This document shows, one piece after another, positions 1 through 7,627 of a stretch of 64,000 nt of DNA. The stretch is from Breznakia pachnodae (lineage in GTDB: Bacteria > Bacillota_I > Bacilli_A > Erysipelotrichales > Erysipelotrichaceae), in the NCBI RefSeq assembly GCF_030814225.1, contig NZ_JAUSUR010000003.1, forward strand, positions 186,001 through 250,000, written 5' to 3'. Positions within the stretch are counted from its first letter, which is position 1. The number at the start of each line of letters is the position of its first letter. A program made the translations under genes and the position numbers. Below the pieces are notes generated by a model. The model made no database searches. It was not told where the DNA came from and saw only the letters and a program-made list of their open reading frames with translations.

Positions 1-110
1 CCATAATTTTCTATCTTGAAATAAGATTGTTTCTATCATATTTATCAATTTCACAGATGGATATCTATATGCTAGCATAAATCTATACAACAACACAAAT
101 GGAGGTAATG

Positions 111-455
111 ATGAAAGCAATTAATTTAATGGATGAAGTATCATCACTGGAAGAACTATATGTATATAAAAAAATTGGTATATTAAATGATAATGTACTA
201 AGTGTAGTTCAAGTAGAAAATCGAACTTTGGATTTTCATGTACATGAAGATTCAGATGAATTGTTTTATGTGATTGAGGGAAGTTTCTATTTAGAAACCG
301 AAAAGAAGAAAATAAAAGTGAATGCTGGAGAATATATAATTGTTCCAAAAGGAATTAGACATCGACCAGTAGTTACACAATTGACTAAGTTTCTGATGAT
401 TGAATTAGCAGGCACCCTTAATAAAGAGAATAGTGGTGATAAGTATGAGGATTGA
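111..455 (+). CDS. Small cupin-domain protein
   Basis: A 114-residue single-domain cupin. The first cupin motif (HVHEDSDELFYVIEG, about residues 43-57) has the HxH...E metal ligands and the second (GEYIIVPKGIRHRP, about 73-86) supplies the last His. Such stand-alone cupins bind a metal and act as small enzymes or sensors; the substrate cannot be read here. In-frame ATGs lie at 99, 108 and 111. The GGAGGT at 101-106 fits only the ATG at 111 (5-base gap), so I start there. It is a single-gene unit closed by a hairpin at 472-496. Confidence 0.85.
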   Translation: MKAINLMDEVSSLEELYVYKKIGILNDNVLSVVQVENRTLDFHVHEDSDELFYVIEGSFYLETEKKKIKVNAGEYIIVPKGIRHRPVVTQLTKFLMIELAGTLNKENSGDKYED

Positions 456-471
456 TACAATATAAATAATT

Positions 472-497
472 GAAGAACACTAAAAAGTGTTCTTTTC
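472..497 (+). terminator. Intrinsic terminator after the cupin gene
   Basis: AGAACACT (474-481) pairs perfectly with AGTGTTCT (486-493) across an AAAA loop and is followed by a T-rich run. It separates the cupin gene from the next promoter. Confidence 0.85.
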
Positions 498-510
498 AAT
501 TTAATGTCTA

Positions 511-519
511 TGGTATAAT
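511..519 (+). promoter_or_regulatory. Extended -10 promoter of the nucleotidyltransferase-GNAT gene
   Basis: TGG-TATAAT (TATAAT at 514-519) has the TGN extension; the -35 region (about 491-496) is poor. The start codon is at 545 with an AGGAGG at 533-538. Confidence 0.6.
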
Positions 520-544
520 GTTGGAAATATATTAGGAGGTCATT

Positions 545-1489
545 ATGAATCAAACATTTTGCGAATTAAGCAAACATCCACAAATGATGGAACTATTAGA
601 AACTGTAGAATCATTACATTTAAATCAAGCATGTATTTGTGCCGGTACGATTCGAAATAATATCTGGAATCTTTTGTCTGATAAAGAAGTTGCATTTGAT
701 GCAGATGTTGATGTAGTGTTTTATGACCCAAATATTTCCTGGGAAAAAACGATGGAGATAGAGACAAACTTAAAGAATGATCATCCTAAATATAAATGGG
801 AGTTACGTAATCAGGTATATATGCATGAAATGAATTCCGGTACTGAACCATTTGTTTCAGTTGAAGATGCTTTATCAAAGTTTCCTGAAACATGTACAGC
901 GATTGGGATGTATAAGGAAGGGAATGAAGTTAAGATTGTAGATCCATTGGGTATACATGACTTAATGAATTTTATTGTTACTCCTACTCCTCATTTTTTG
1001 AATAACAAAGAACGAATGAACGTATTCAAACAACGCTTACAGGACAAGAACTGGGAGAAACGTTGGGATGAGATTGCTGTAGTTATGGATGAGGATTTTG
1101 AAGTCGCAGAAAAGTGTGCTGGAGATTTATTAACGCAACATGCCATCAACAATAATAAACCAACTGACAAAAGTGAGTGTGCTTATTCAATTAAGAGAAA
1201 CGGAGAAATTATTGGTGCAATTACAGCTAAACAGTTTGTAGACGAATTACATGTCTCTTTACTAGCTGTAGATAATAATTATCGTGGAAGTGGGTATGGT
1301 CAGGTTCTACTTAGGAAGTGTGAAGAATATGCAGCATCAGTAGGATGTAAGATAATTACCTTAACTACACTTTCATTTCACGCACCAGAGTTTTATAAGA
1401 AAAATGGATATACTGTATTCACAACTTTAGAGGATGTTCCTATAAAAGGAGTTACCAGATATTATTTATATAAGAAAGTAGAGGGATAA
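545..1489 (+). CDS. Nucleotidyltransferase-like domain fused to a GNAT acetyltransferase
   Basis: A 314-residue two-domain protein. Residues 1 to about 177 look like the PF06042 nucleotidyltransferase family: CAGTIRNNIW at the start of the core, paired acidic residues in DADVDVVFYD, the NQVYMH segment, and ALSKFPETCTAIG followed by DPLGIHDL. Residues about 180-312 form a GNAT N-acetyltransferase, with the acetyl-CoA loop RGSGYGQVLL and FYKKNGY near the end. Substrates are unknown for both halves. It has a good AGGAGG site and sits 2 bases before the phosphorylase gene, so the two are co-transcribed. Confidence 0.8.
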   Translation: MNQTFCELSKHPQMMELLETVESLHLNQACICAGTIRNNIWNLLSDKEVAFDADVDVVFYDPNISWEKTMEIETNLKNDHPKYKWELRNQVYMHEMNSGTEPFVSVEDALSKFPETCTAIGMYKEGNEVKIVDPLGIHDLMNFIVTPTPHFLNNKERMNVFKQRLQDKNWEKRWDEIAVVMDEDFEVAEKCAGDLLTQHAINNNKPTDKSECAYSIKRNGEIIGAITAKQFVDELHVSLLAVDNNYRGSGYGQVLLRKCEEYAASVGCKIITLTTLSFHAPEFYKKNGYTVFTTLEDVPIKGVTRYYLYKKVEG

Positions 1490-1491
1490 TA

Positions 1492-2259
1492 ATGATTACA
1501 TTAATTGATGATTATGACAACAATAAAAAAGCAATTATTAATCCAGAAGATATTTTCAAAAAAGAAAATAAGTTTCCAAAGTATATGGTTGGATGCTTCA
1601 CAAAATCAATTCTTGATTACTTTGGTGAAAAAGAAGAAGTAGAAGTGATTGGACATAACGCTTCTGCAAATGGAGCATCACCAATTTATAAAACAATTTA
1701 TAATGGTGAAAAAATTGGAATGTGTATGTTTTATGTTGGTGCGTCACCAAGTGCTGCATTAATAGAAGAATTAATTGCACGAGGAGTTGAAAAGTTTGTT
1801 GTGTTTGGTTCTTGTGGTGTACTTGATCGTTCTTTAGATGATGGTACTGTAATTATTCCTAAAGAAGCAATTCGTGATGAAGGTACAAGTTTCCATTACT
1901 TAGCTCCATCGCTATCAGTGGAAATGGATACTCAGTCGATTGATATATTAGGGAAAACAATGAATGAAATGAATATTCCTCATATTATAGGCAATACATG
2001 GACAACGGATGCTTTTTATCGTGAAACAAAATCACGTATGGAAAAACGTATTAAACAAGGTTGTGTATGTGTGGAAATGGAATGTTCTGCATTACTTGCA
2101 GTCACAAAGTTTCGTGAAGTGAAGTATGCACAGTTTTTGTTTGCTGCTGATAATTTAGATGAAGAAATATGGCAACAACGTGGATTGCATATTGATCAGG
2201 GGTTAACTGCTTGTGATGTCTATATGCAGATAGCTATGAAAAGTGTACTGGAACTATAA
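1492..2259 (+). CDS. Nucleoside phosphorylase (PNP/UDP family)
   Basis: A 255-residue phosphorylase of the PNP_UDP_1 superfamily, which splits nucleosides with phosphate into base and ribose-1-phosphate. Visible signatures are the glycine-rich phosphate loop (FGSCGVLD, about 106-113), the TTDAFYRE segment and the CVEMECSALLAV stretch, whose Met/Glu contact the ribose. This pattern is close to uridine phosphorylase-like members, but base specificity cannot be assigned. It lies directly downstream of the nucleotidyltransferase-GNAT gene, and its stop codon sits in the loop of a strong terminator. Confidence 0.88.
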   Translation: MITLIDDYDNNKKAIINPEDIFKKENKFPKYMVGCFTKSILDYFGEKEEVEVIGHNASANGASPIYKTIYNGEKIGMCMFYVGASPSAALIEELIARGVEKFVVFGSCGVLDRSLDDGTVIIPKEAIRDEGTSFHYLAPSLSVEMDTQSIDILGKTMNEMNIPHIIGNTWTTDAFYRETKSRMEKRIKQGCVCVEMECSALLAVTKFREVKYAQFLFAADNLDEEIWQQRGLHIDQGLTACDVYMQIAMKSVLEL

Positions 2260-2285
2260 ATAATGTTTCAGTACACTTTCTTTTA
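2240..2285 (+). terminator. Terminator overlapping the phosphorylase stop codon
   Basis: Arms 2240-2254 and 2265-2279 form a 15-base-pair stem with a single G-U, followed by a T-rich tail. The TAA stop (2257-2259) lies in the loop. It lies between convergent genes and may serve both. Confidence 0.85.
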
Positions 2286-2507
2286 TATATCTAATTCCTT
2301 CATTAAATCAGTATGTTCCTTGGTGTTAGCTTTTCTTAAATGTTCTAAATAACGTTTATCAGCAAGTTGTATATCATAATCATCTTCAATAATTTCAAAA
2401 ATAATTTTTTTGATGAAATCACTAACATTCATATTATGCGAATTTGCAGATTTTTGAATCAAATCTTGCTCATATTTGGTAACTTTAATAGAAATGTTTT
2501 TATCCAC
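2283..2507 (-). CDS. Ribbon-helix-helix antitoxin-like protein without visible toxin
   Basis: About 74 residues. The N-terminal beta strand (ISIKVTKYEQDLI) followed by HNMNVSDFIKKIIFE is a typical ribbon-helix-helix DNA-binding fold, as in RelB/DUF6290 antitoxins. The C-terminal part is acidic and helical and would be the toxin-binding tail. The frame opens with a GTG at 2516, but the GAGGAG overlaps that codon. The GTG at 2507 has an 8-base spacing and is preferred. No toxin gene is next to it: the neighbours are the phosphorylase and rlmH, so it is an orphan antitoxin-like regulator. Confidence 0.65.
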   Translation of the reverse strand: MDKNISIKVTKYEQDLIQKSANSHNMNVSDFIKKIIFEIIEDDYDIQLADKRYLEHLRKANTKEHTDLMKELDI

Positions 2508-2597
2508 AATTATCACTCCTCTATGATTTTATTCTAACATGATTTTTAAGGTAATTTATTAGATTATTAAATTCTTTTCCCTTAAATCTTTTGTCTT

Positions 2598-2606
2598 TGT
2601 TATAAT
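2598..2606 (+). promoter_or_regulatory. rlmH promoter placed for a leaderless transcript
   Basis: TGT-TATAAT (TATAAT at 2601-2606) is an extended -10. The rlmH ATG at 2613 begins 7 bases after it, where transcription would be expected to start, and there is no Shine-Dalgarno sequence. Confidence 0.55.
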
Positions 2607-2612
2607 GAAACC

Positions 2613-3089
2613 ATGATAAAAATTATAGGTATTGGAAAACTAAAAGAAAAACATTTAAAAGCACTATGTGATGATTACCAAAAAAGGATTCAGCCATATC
2701 ATAAGATTGAGGTAATTGAAGTGAATGATGAATCTATTTCTAATAATGCTTCACCAAAGGAAGAAGAACAAATCAAAGAGAAAGAAGCTTTAGAAGTATT
2801 GAAACGAATCAAAGACAATGATTATGTTATTTTATTAGATTTACATGGTAAGACAATGACTAGTGAAGAACTAGCGCAAAAAATCAGTTCAATACAAACT
2901 TACCATACAAGTAATATTACGTTTGTGATTGGTGGTAGTTTAGGACTAGGTGAGTCGCTTCTTAAACGAAGTGATTTTCGTTTGAAATTATCAGATCTTA
3001 CATTCTTGCATCAGATGACTCGTTTGATTCTGCTTGAGCAGATTTATCGCAGTTTTAAGATTTTAGGTAATGAAACCTACCATAAGTAG
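2613..3089 (+). CDS. rlmH: 23S rRNA pseudouridine1915 N3-methyltransferase RlmH
   Basis: 158 residues, the usual length for this SPOUT methyltransferase. RlmH methylates pseudouridine 1915 in helix 69 of 23S rRNA on assembled 70S ribosomes. The N-terminal GIGKLKEKHLKALCDDY, the central LDLHGKTMTSEELA and the knot region FVIGGSLGLGESLLKRSD with ...FLHQMTRLILLEQIYRSFKI match the family throughout, so the ATG at 2613 is correct. It has no ribosome binding site and may be read from a leaderless mRNA. The stop touches the next reading frame. Confidence 0.95.
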   Translation: MIKIIGIGKLKEKHLKALCDDYQKRIQPYHKIEVIEVNDESISNNASPKEEEQIKEKEALEVLKRIKDNDYVILLDLHGKTMTSEELAQKISSIQTYHTSNITFVIGGSLGLGESLLKRSDFRLKLSDLTFLHQMTRLILLEQIYRSFKILGNETYHK

Positions 3090-3100
3090 TGGTGAATAAG

Positions 3101-3724
3101 ATGGAAGAACTATATATTGATGATAAGATTCGTCTTTATGATGAAGATATTCGCGAACCGTTATTTGATCATTTAGAACAAGTATATGGAAAGATTCGTT
3201 TCTTTGAAGAAAAGATTATTGGAAAATCAAGAGCTGACGTAATTGCAATTTGTTGTGATCGTATTGTTGGGGTGGAAATCAAAAGTGATGTTGATACCTA
3301 TGAGCGATTAAAATCACAAGTTCGTAATTACAATAAATTCTGTGATTTTAATTATATTGCAGTTGGAAGATCGCATGAGCGCCATGTAGAAAAACATGTT
3401 CCTAAAGAATGGGGTATTCTTGTGGTGTATGTTGAAGATGAAGAAATCTGCATTATGGAACAGCGACCAGCAACATTGAATCCTAAGATGAAGCAGGATA
3501 TTCAAATATCAATGATGTGGCGACCTGAACTTCAGCGGATTCTTACGAAGAATAAACTGCCACAGTATAAACAAAAAAGTAAGAAGTTTGTCCAGCAGAA
3601 GTTAATTGAAAAGATGGAGTGGACAGAACTGAAGTTACAGATGTGTGAAGAATTATTTGAACGAGATTATACGTTATGGGATGAGGAACTTGAACTATAT
3701 AAGCAAACATCCAAACGAAAATGA
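3101..3724 (+). CDS. Sce7726/MmcB-like PD-(D/E)XK nuclease-fold protein
   Basis: 207 residues. The segment SRADVIAI ... VGVEIKSDVD shows the D...E-x-K arrangement of the PD-(D/E)XK nuclease fold, followed by YERLKSQVRNYNKF, typical of Sce7726/MmcB-like proteins of unknown role. The C-terminal third is basic and helical. The open frame begins with GTG at 3089, immediately at the rlmH stop, but the GGTG at 3091-3094 points to the ATG at 3101. It lies between rlmH and the DUF523 gene in a tight run, so it is probably part of an rlmH operon. Activity is not proven. Confidence 0.6.
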   Translation: MEELYIDDKIRLYDEDIREPLFDHLEQVYGKIRFFEEKIIGKSRADVIAICCDRIVGVEIKSDVDTYERLKSQVRNYNKFCDFNYIAVGRSHERHVEKHVPKEWGILVVYVEDEEICIMEQRPATLNPKMKQDIQISMMWRPELQRILTKNKLPQYKQKSKKFVQQKLIEKMEWTELKLQMCEELFERDYTLWDEELELYKQTSKRK

Positions 3725-3733
3725 GGTATGAGT

Positions 3734-4168
3734 GTGAAAAAGAAAGTGTTGGTAAGTTCTTGCTTACTTGGTGAAAAATGTCGCTACAACGGCAGTGGTG
3801 AAGAAGATGCATATGTTTTAGAATATATAAAGGATATGGAAGTGTATCCAGTCTGTCCTGAGGTGATGGGTGGAATGAGTACACCAAGATCACCTTGTGA
3901 GATTTATAAGGGTAGAGTAGTGAGTAAAGTTGGTGAAGATACTACGGATTATTTTGAAAGTGGAGCTAACATGGTCGTGGATTTAGCGAAGCAGGAAGGA
4001 ATCGATTTGGCAGTTTTTAAGAGTTGCAGTCCAAGTTGTGGATGTGGTCAAATTTATGATGGAACATTTAATGGGATACTTATTCATGGGGATGGTATCT
4101 GTGTAAAAAAATTAAAAGAGAATGGTATTCAAGTAATAAATAATGAGGAATTGAAAAAAGAGGTGTAG
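3734..4168 (+). CDS. DUF523 family protein
   Basis: About 144 residues of the DUF523 family, conserved in anaerobes and of unknown function. The N-terminal LVSSCLLGEKCRYNG and the Cys-rich FKSCSPSCGCGQIYDG are the family marks; the cysteines suggest a metal or Fe-S site. An ATG occurs at 3728, but the GAGGT (3723-3727) abuts it. The GTG at 3734 has a 6-base gap and gives the usual MKKKVLVSSC start. The gene follows the nuclease-like gene by a few bases. Confidence 0.8.
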   Translation: MKKKVLVSSCLLGEKCRYNGSGEEDAYVLEYIKDMEVYPVCPEVMGGMSTPRSPCEIYKGRVVSKVGEDTTDYFESGANMVVDLAKQEGIDLAVFKSCSPSCGCGQIYDGTFNGILIHGDGICVKKLKENGIQVINNEELKKEV

Positions 4169-4229
4169 AAAGCACTGAAATGTCGCAAAATAGCCATATA
4201 GTAGAAAAAAAGTGATTGTAAGTGCTTTC
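4168..4229 (+). repeat. Spaced inverted repeat upstream of ptsH
   Basis: GAAAGCACT (4168-4176) is the exact reverse complement of AGTGCTTTC (4221-4229), 44 bases apart, with the second copy between the -35 and -10 of the ptsH promoter. TGTAAGTGCTTTCG (4217-4230) also matches the CcpA cre consensus at 12 of 14 positions. It may be a regulatory operator; not proven. Confidence 0.35.
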
Positions 4230-4244
4230 GATATGTTGTAAAAT
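4216..4244 (+). promoter_or_regulatory. ptsH promoter
   Basis: TTGTAA (4216-4221), 17-base spacer, TAAAAT (4239-4244). Start codon at 4280 with AGGAGG at 4267-4272. Confidence 0.7.
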
Positions 4245-4279
4245 AGAGTTGATAGAAATGAGCTTAGGAGGAAATTGAA

Positions 4280-4546
4280 ATGAAACAAATCACAGTAACT
4301 GTAATTGATCCAGTTGGTCTACACGCACGTCCTGCAACAGTAGCAGTACATGCAGCTGGAAAATTCAAATGTGAAGTGAACGTAGCATACGGTGGACGTG
4401 AAGTTAACATGAAGTCAATTATGGGTGTTATGTCTTTAGGAATCCCTACACAATCAGAAATTACTATTTCTTGTAATGGGGAAGATGAAGATGCAGCTAT
4501 AGCAGCTATCGAAGATGTATTACGCGCTCAAAAAATTATTGGGTAA
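4280..4546 (+). CDS. ptsH: PTS phosphocarrier protein HPr
   Basis: 88 residues. HPr passes phosphate from enzyme I to the sugar-specific IIA proteins. The catalytic His15 is in GLHARPA. Ser46 lies in VNMKSIMGVMSLG, the site phosphorylated by HPr kinase in Bacillota, so CcpA-type carbon catabolite control is expected in this cell. It stands alone, without ptsI, and ends in a terminator. It should serve both PTS loci of this window. Confidence 0.97.
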   Translation: MKQITVTVIDPVGLHARPATVAVHAAGKFKCEVNVAYGGREVNMKSIMGVMSLGIPTQSEITISCNGEDEDAAIAAIEDVLRAQKIIG

Positions 4547-4550
4547 TTAA

Positions 4551-4577
4551 AAAGGATGGCTCGACCATCTTTTTTTA
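4551..4577 (+). terminator. Terminator after ptsH
   Basis: GATGG (4555-4559), loop CTCGA, CCATC (4565-4569), then seven T. Flanking A and T bases lengthen the stem. Confidence 0.85.
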
Positions 4578-4733
4578 TTGATAGCTTTAATAAAAACAAG
4601 AGTGTTTAAGTCGACTTCAACAACTTAATAAGCTAAAATTTAATAGTAAAATCATGATATTCATATACTAATAGAATTATGAGTATTATAGATAGGAAGT
4701 TATAATTTACAGGGCTACAAGAAAGGTACCTGG

Positions 4734-4756
4734 TATTAAATAATATTTATTTAATA
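4734..4756 (+). repeat. Perfect A+T-rich hairpin upstream of the phosphohexomutase
   Basis: TATTAAATAA (4734-4743) and TTATTTAATA (4747-4756) are perfect inverted arms around TAT. It lies in the 229-base non-coding gap before the mutase gene and could be an operator or an mRNA structure. I find no convincing promoter in the rest of this gap. Confidence 0.4.
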
Positions 4757-4805
4757 TGGTTTCAAAGAAATCATTTTCTTATGGAAAATAGGAGGAATAA
4801 CACTT

Positions 4806-6512
4806 ATGTACAATAAGGAAAAGGATCAGGAGTATCTTCGTTGGGTAAACAGTCCTAACTTAGATGAAAAGTTACGTAAAGAATTGGATGCAATGAGTGA
4901 TACAGAGGTTCATGACAGTTTCTATACGCAAATAGAATTTGGAACTGCAGGGATGAGAGGTCTGTTAGGACCGGGGACAAACCGAATCAATGTACACACG
5001 ATTGCGAAAGCAAATGTAGGATTTGCAAAGTATATTTGCGACAATGGTGAAGAAGCGAAAAAACGTGGAGTGGCGATTGCATATGATAATCGTCATATGT
5101 CTTATGAGTTTGCGATGGTAAGTGCAAAAGTACTGGCAAGTTATGGAATTGCTTCTTATGTATTTGAGTCATTAAGACCAACTCCAGAATTGTCATTTGC
5201 AACACGTCATTTAAATTGTTTTGGTGGTATAGTAGTTACTGCATCACATAATCCAAGAGAATATAATGGTTATAAACTTTATGATGAAAGAGGATGTCAA
5301 TTAATTCCTTCTTTAGTAGAGAAAGTAATTAACTATGTGAATGAAGTGACGGATGAATTATCAATCAATATGGATATTACCAAAGAACAGGAATCACTAA
5401 TTACAGTGATTGGTAGAGATGTAGATGAAGCATACTATGAAGCAGTATTAGGAATTCAACTTCAGCCTGAAATTGATAAGAGTGATGTGAAGATTGTATT
5501 TACTCCACAACATGGAACTGCAAACATCCCAGTACAGGAAGTGTTCAAACGTTCTGGATACAACTGTATTCCAGTAGTGGAACAGTGTTCACCAGATCCT
5601 GATTTCTCAAATACGAAAACGCCAAATCCTGAAGAAAGTAGTTCTTATGATTTAGCAATTGAATATGCAAAGAGAGATAAAGCAGATATTGTATTGTCTT
5701 GTGACCCTGATGCAGACCGTATGGGAGTTGTTGTGGACCAAGATGGAGAATATATCCTATTAACAGGAAATCAAAGTGGAGCGTTGTTACTTGACTATGT
5801 GCTATCACAATTGGATGCACAAGGTAAAATGCCTGCTCATCCAGTAATGTTTAATACAGTTGTTACTGGTGACTTAGGAGAAAAAGTAGCGAACTCATAT
5901 AATGTAGAATGTGAGAAAACTCTAACAGGATTCAAATTCATTGGTGAAAAGATTGCCAAATATGAAGTAACAAATGAAAAACAATATGTATTTGGATATG
6001 AAGAAAGTTATGGTAGTTTAATTAAACCATTCGTTAGAGATAAAGATGCAATTCAAGCGTGTCTAATGTTAGCGGAAGCAACTGCTTATTATAAGAAACA
6101 AGGAAAAACATTATTTGATGTTCTTCAAGACTTATATACAAAACATGGACACTATGAAGAAAGCCAAGTTTCATTAACTCTTGCTGGTAGTGAAGGGGCT
6201 CAAAAAATAAAAGATATTCTTAAGAATTTAAGAGAATCAAAACTAGATCAAATTGGTGACTACAAAGTAGTTCGATTTGAAGATTACAAGGATGCAATTG
6301 TTCGCGAAGGTGACAAAGAAAGCAAACTCGAAGGATTTGTACCATCAGATGTATTGAAATACTTCTTGGATGATGGAAGCTGGATTGCAATTCGTCCTAG
6401 TGGAACCGAACCAAAATGTAAATTCTATTACTGTGTAAAAGGTAGCAGTAATGAAAATGCACATGTAAAAGGAAATGCTTTAAAGAAAGCAATGGAGAAA
6501 TATACAGCATGA
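4806..6512 (+). CDS. Phosphoglucomutase/phosphomannomutase
   Basis: 568 residues, matching the long alpha-phosphohexomutases (PgcA type) of Bacillota, which interconvert glucose-1-phosphate and glucose-6-phosphate. FGTAGMRG opens the active site, TASHNPREYNGYK holds the phosphoserine, DPDADRMG binds the metal, GYEESYG is the sugar-binding loop and RPSGTEPKCKFY the phosphate-binding loop. It would connect glucose-1-phosphate released by GlgP (17.2 kb) with glycolysis. Good AGGAGG at 4791. Its last bases overlap the next gene (ATGA). Confidence 0.93.
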   Translation: MYNKEKDQEYLRWVNSPNLDEKLRKELDAMSDTEVHDSFYTQIEFGTAGMRGLLGPGTNRINVHTIAKANVGFAKYICDNGEEAKKRGVAIAYDNRHMSYEFAMVSAKVLASYGIASYVFESLRPTPELSFATRHLNCFGGIVVTASHNPREYNGYKLYDERGCQLIPSLVEKVINYVNEVTDELSINMDITKEQESLITVIGRDVDEAYYEAVLGIQLQPEIDKSDVKIVFTPQHGTANIPVQEVFKRSGYNCIPVVEQCSPDPDFSNTKTPNPEESSSYDLAIEYAKRDKADIVLSCDPDADRMGVVVDQDGEYILLTGNQSGALLLDYVLSQLDAQGKMPAHPVMFNTVVTGDLGEKVANSYNVECEKTLTGFKFIGEKIAKYEVTNEKQYVFGYEESYGSLIKPFVRDKDAIQACLMLAEATAYYKKQGKTLFDVLQDLYTKHGHYEESQVSLTLAGSEGAQKIKDILKNLRESKLDQIGDYKVVRFEDYKDAIVREGDKESKLEGFVPSDVLKYFLDDGSWIAIRPSGTEPKCKFYYCVKGSSNENAHVKGNALKKAMEKYTA

Positions 6513-6808
6513 TACGTCATATTGTAATGTGGAAGATCAAAGAAGATTTAACCCCTTTTGAAAAGAAGCAGTTAATGCTTGAATTCCGCCAAAATATGCA
6601 TGATATCAGTGATATTCTTCCTGGAATCAATAAGATTGAAGTAATTATTAATGAACTGAATTCCAGCAATATGGATATGATGTTGATTAGTGAATTTGAA
6701 ACAAAAGCTGTTTTAGATGAATATCAACAACATCCAAAACACAAGTCTGCAACAAAATGTCTTTCAAATATGGTAGAAATACGCAGTTGTGTTGATTACG
6801 AATACTAA
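6509..6808 (+). CDS. Dabb-family stress-responsive alpha/beta-barrel protein
   Basis: 99 residues, the size of a single Dabb (stress-responsive A/B barrel) domain. It opens with IRHIVMWKIKED and has PGINKIEVIINE and the YQQHPKH stretch seen in this fold. These are small dimeric alpha/beta barrels of mostly unknown function. The ATG overlaps the mutase stop (ATGA at 6509-6512), so translation is coupled. A strong terminator follows. Confidence 0.8.
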   Translation: MIRHIVMWKIKEDLTPFEKKQLMLEFRQNMHDISDILPGINKIEVIINELNSSNMDMMLISEFETKAVLDEYQQHPKHKSATKCLSNMVEIRSCVDYEY

Positions 6809-6811
6809 CAA

Positions 6812-6850
6812 AAACAAACTGTCACTTCAAAGTGATAGTTTGTTTTATCT
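6812..6850 (+). terminator. Terminator after the Dabb gene
   Basis: Arms 6812-6827 and 6830-6845 pair over most of their length with one G-U, and a T-rich run follows. Confidence 0.85.
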
Positions 6851-6938
6851 TAGCGTCATTATCAACACAATTATATAGTTCCATTCACATAAATATGTGA
6901 TATAGTATGTACAAGTAAATGAAAGCGAGGAACGAAGA

Positions 6939-7148
6939 ATGGAAAAGAGAGCCTACGTTTGTCCTAAATGTGGAAACACTCATTATGAGAGTGACCAGTT
7001 TCAGGCAACAGGAGGAAATTTTGCCAAAATATTCGATGTGCAAAATAAGAAATTCTTTACAGTAACTTGTACTGAATGTGGATACACAGAACTTTACAAA
7101 GGTCAGACAAGCGATGGATGGAATATACTAGATTTCTTTACGAACTAG
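6939..7148 (+). CDS. Small zinc-ribbon protein (DUF2082 type)
   Basis: 69 residues with two Cys pairs, CPKCGN (about 8-13) and CTECGY (about 47-52), forming a zinc ribbon. The intervening FQATGGNFAKIFDVQNKKF segment is typical of the PF09855-type nucleic-acid-binding zinc ribbons. Partner and role are unknown. GAGG at 6928 provides the ribosome site. It is monocistronic, with a perfect terminator at 7167-7191. Confidence 0.8.
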   Translation: MEKRAYVCPKCGNTHYESDQFQATGGNFAKIFDVQNKKFFTVTCTECGYTELYKGQTSDGWNILDFFTN

Positions 7149-7166
7149 AAATAGAATATAAGATGG

Positions 7167-7191
7167 AAACCGAACATTTGCTTCGGTTTTT
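7167..7191 (+). terminator. Terminator after the zinc-ribbon gene
   Basis: AAACCGAA (7167-7174) pairs perfectly with TTCGGTTT (7182-7189), followed by T. It lies inside the longer open frame that begins at 7076 or 7163 and argues against those starts. Confidence 0.85.
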
Positions 7192-7199
7192 ATTTGCGA

Positions 7200-7228
7200 T
7201 TGAATTAATTATAAATTGGTTATATAAT
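7200..7228 (+). promoter_or_regulatory. Promoter of the two membrane-protein genes
   Basis: TTGAAT (7200-7205), 17-base spacer, TATAAT (7223-7228). It places the first codon of the downstream gene at 7271 rather than 7076 or 7163. Confidence 0.7.
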
Positions 7229-7270
7229 ATAATAGATATCCGAAATATTGATGAGAAAGAAGAACTTATT

Positions 7271-7627
7271 ATGTATATACTAGACAATATATTGTTTGAT
7301 TTTTTACTAAAGATAATTGCTGTTGCAAAGAAAAAGAGAAATGATAAAAGGGTTCCACTCATTATTCGATTAGGTTCTTGGTTAGTATGTATAGTGGACG
7401 CAGTAGTAAGGTATATTTTAATTCCAGTAATGTTTGGAGTATTTAGTTATATACTATTTGCTCATAAACAATATGCTTTTTTTGCTGTTATGTTATTTGC
7501 TTTTATATTTTCGTGTACTCCATACTATAGGTTAATAAAGAAATTTATCAAAAAGCGTAAGGAGTCATCTGTAGATATAAATAATGATCCTTTTGATATG
7601 GATAATAAGATAAATCATGTGGAATAA
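7271..7627 (+). CDS. Unrecognised membrane protein
   Basis: About 118 residues from the ATG at 7271. Two or three membrane-spanning segments are visible (SWLVCIVDAVVRYILIPVMF and YAFFAVMLFAFIFSCTPYY), and the C-terminus is highly charged (KKFIKKRKESS then an acidic tail). The frame stays open upstream to 7076, but a terminator (7167-7191) and then a promoter (7200-7228) lie in that stretch, so the shorter start is preferred despite a weak ribosome site. It overlaps the next gene by 11 bases. No family recognised. Confidence 0.55.
   Translation: MYILDNILFDFLLKIIAVAKKKRNDKRVPLIIRLGSWLVCIVDAVVRYILIPVMFGVFSYILFAHKQYAFFAVMLFAFIFSCTPYYRLIKKFIKKRKESSVDINNDPFDMDNKINHVE

Noticed and set aside
7076-7270. 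Longer N-terminus of the membrane protein ending at 7627
   Set aside because: This stretch contains a perfect terminator and then a consensus promoter, so transcription of the gene starts after it.
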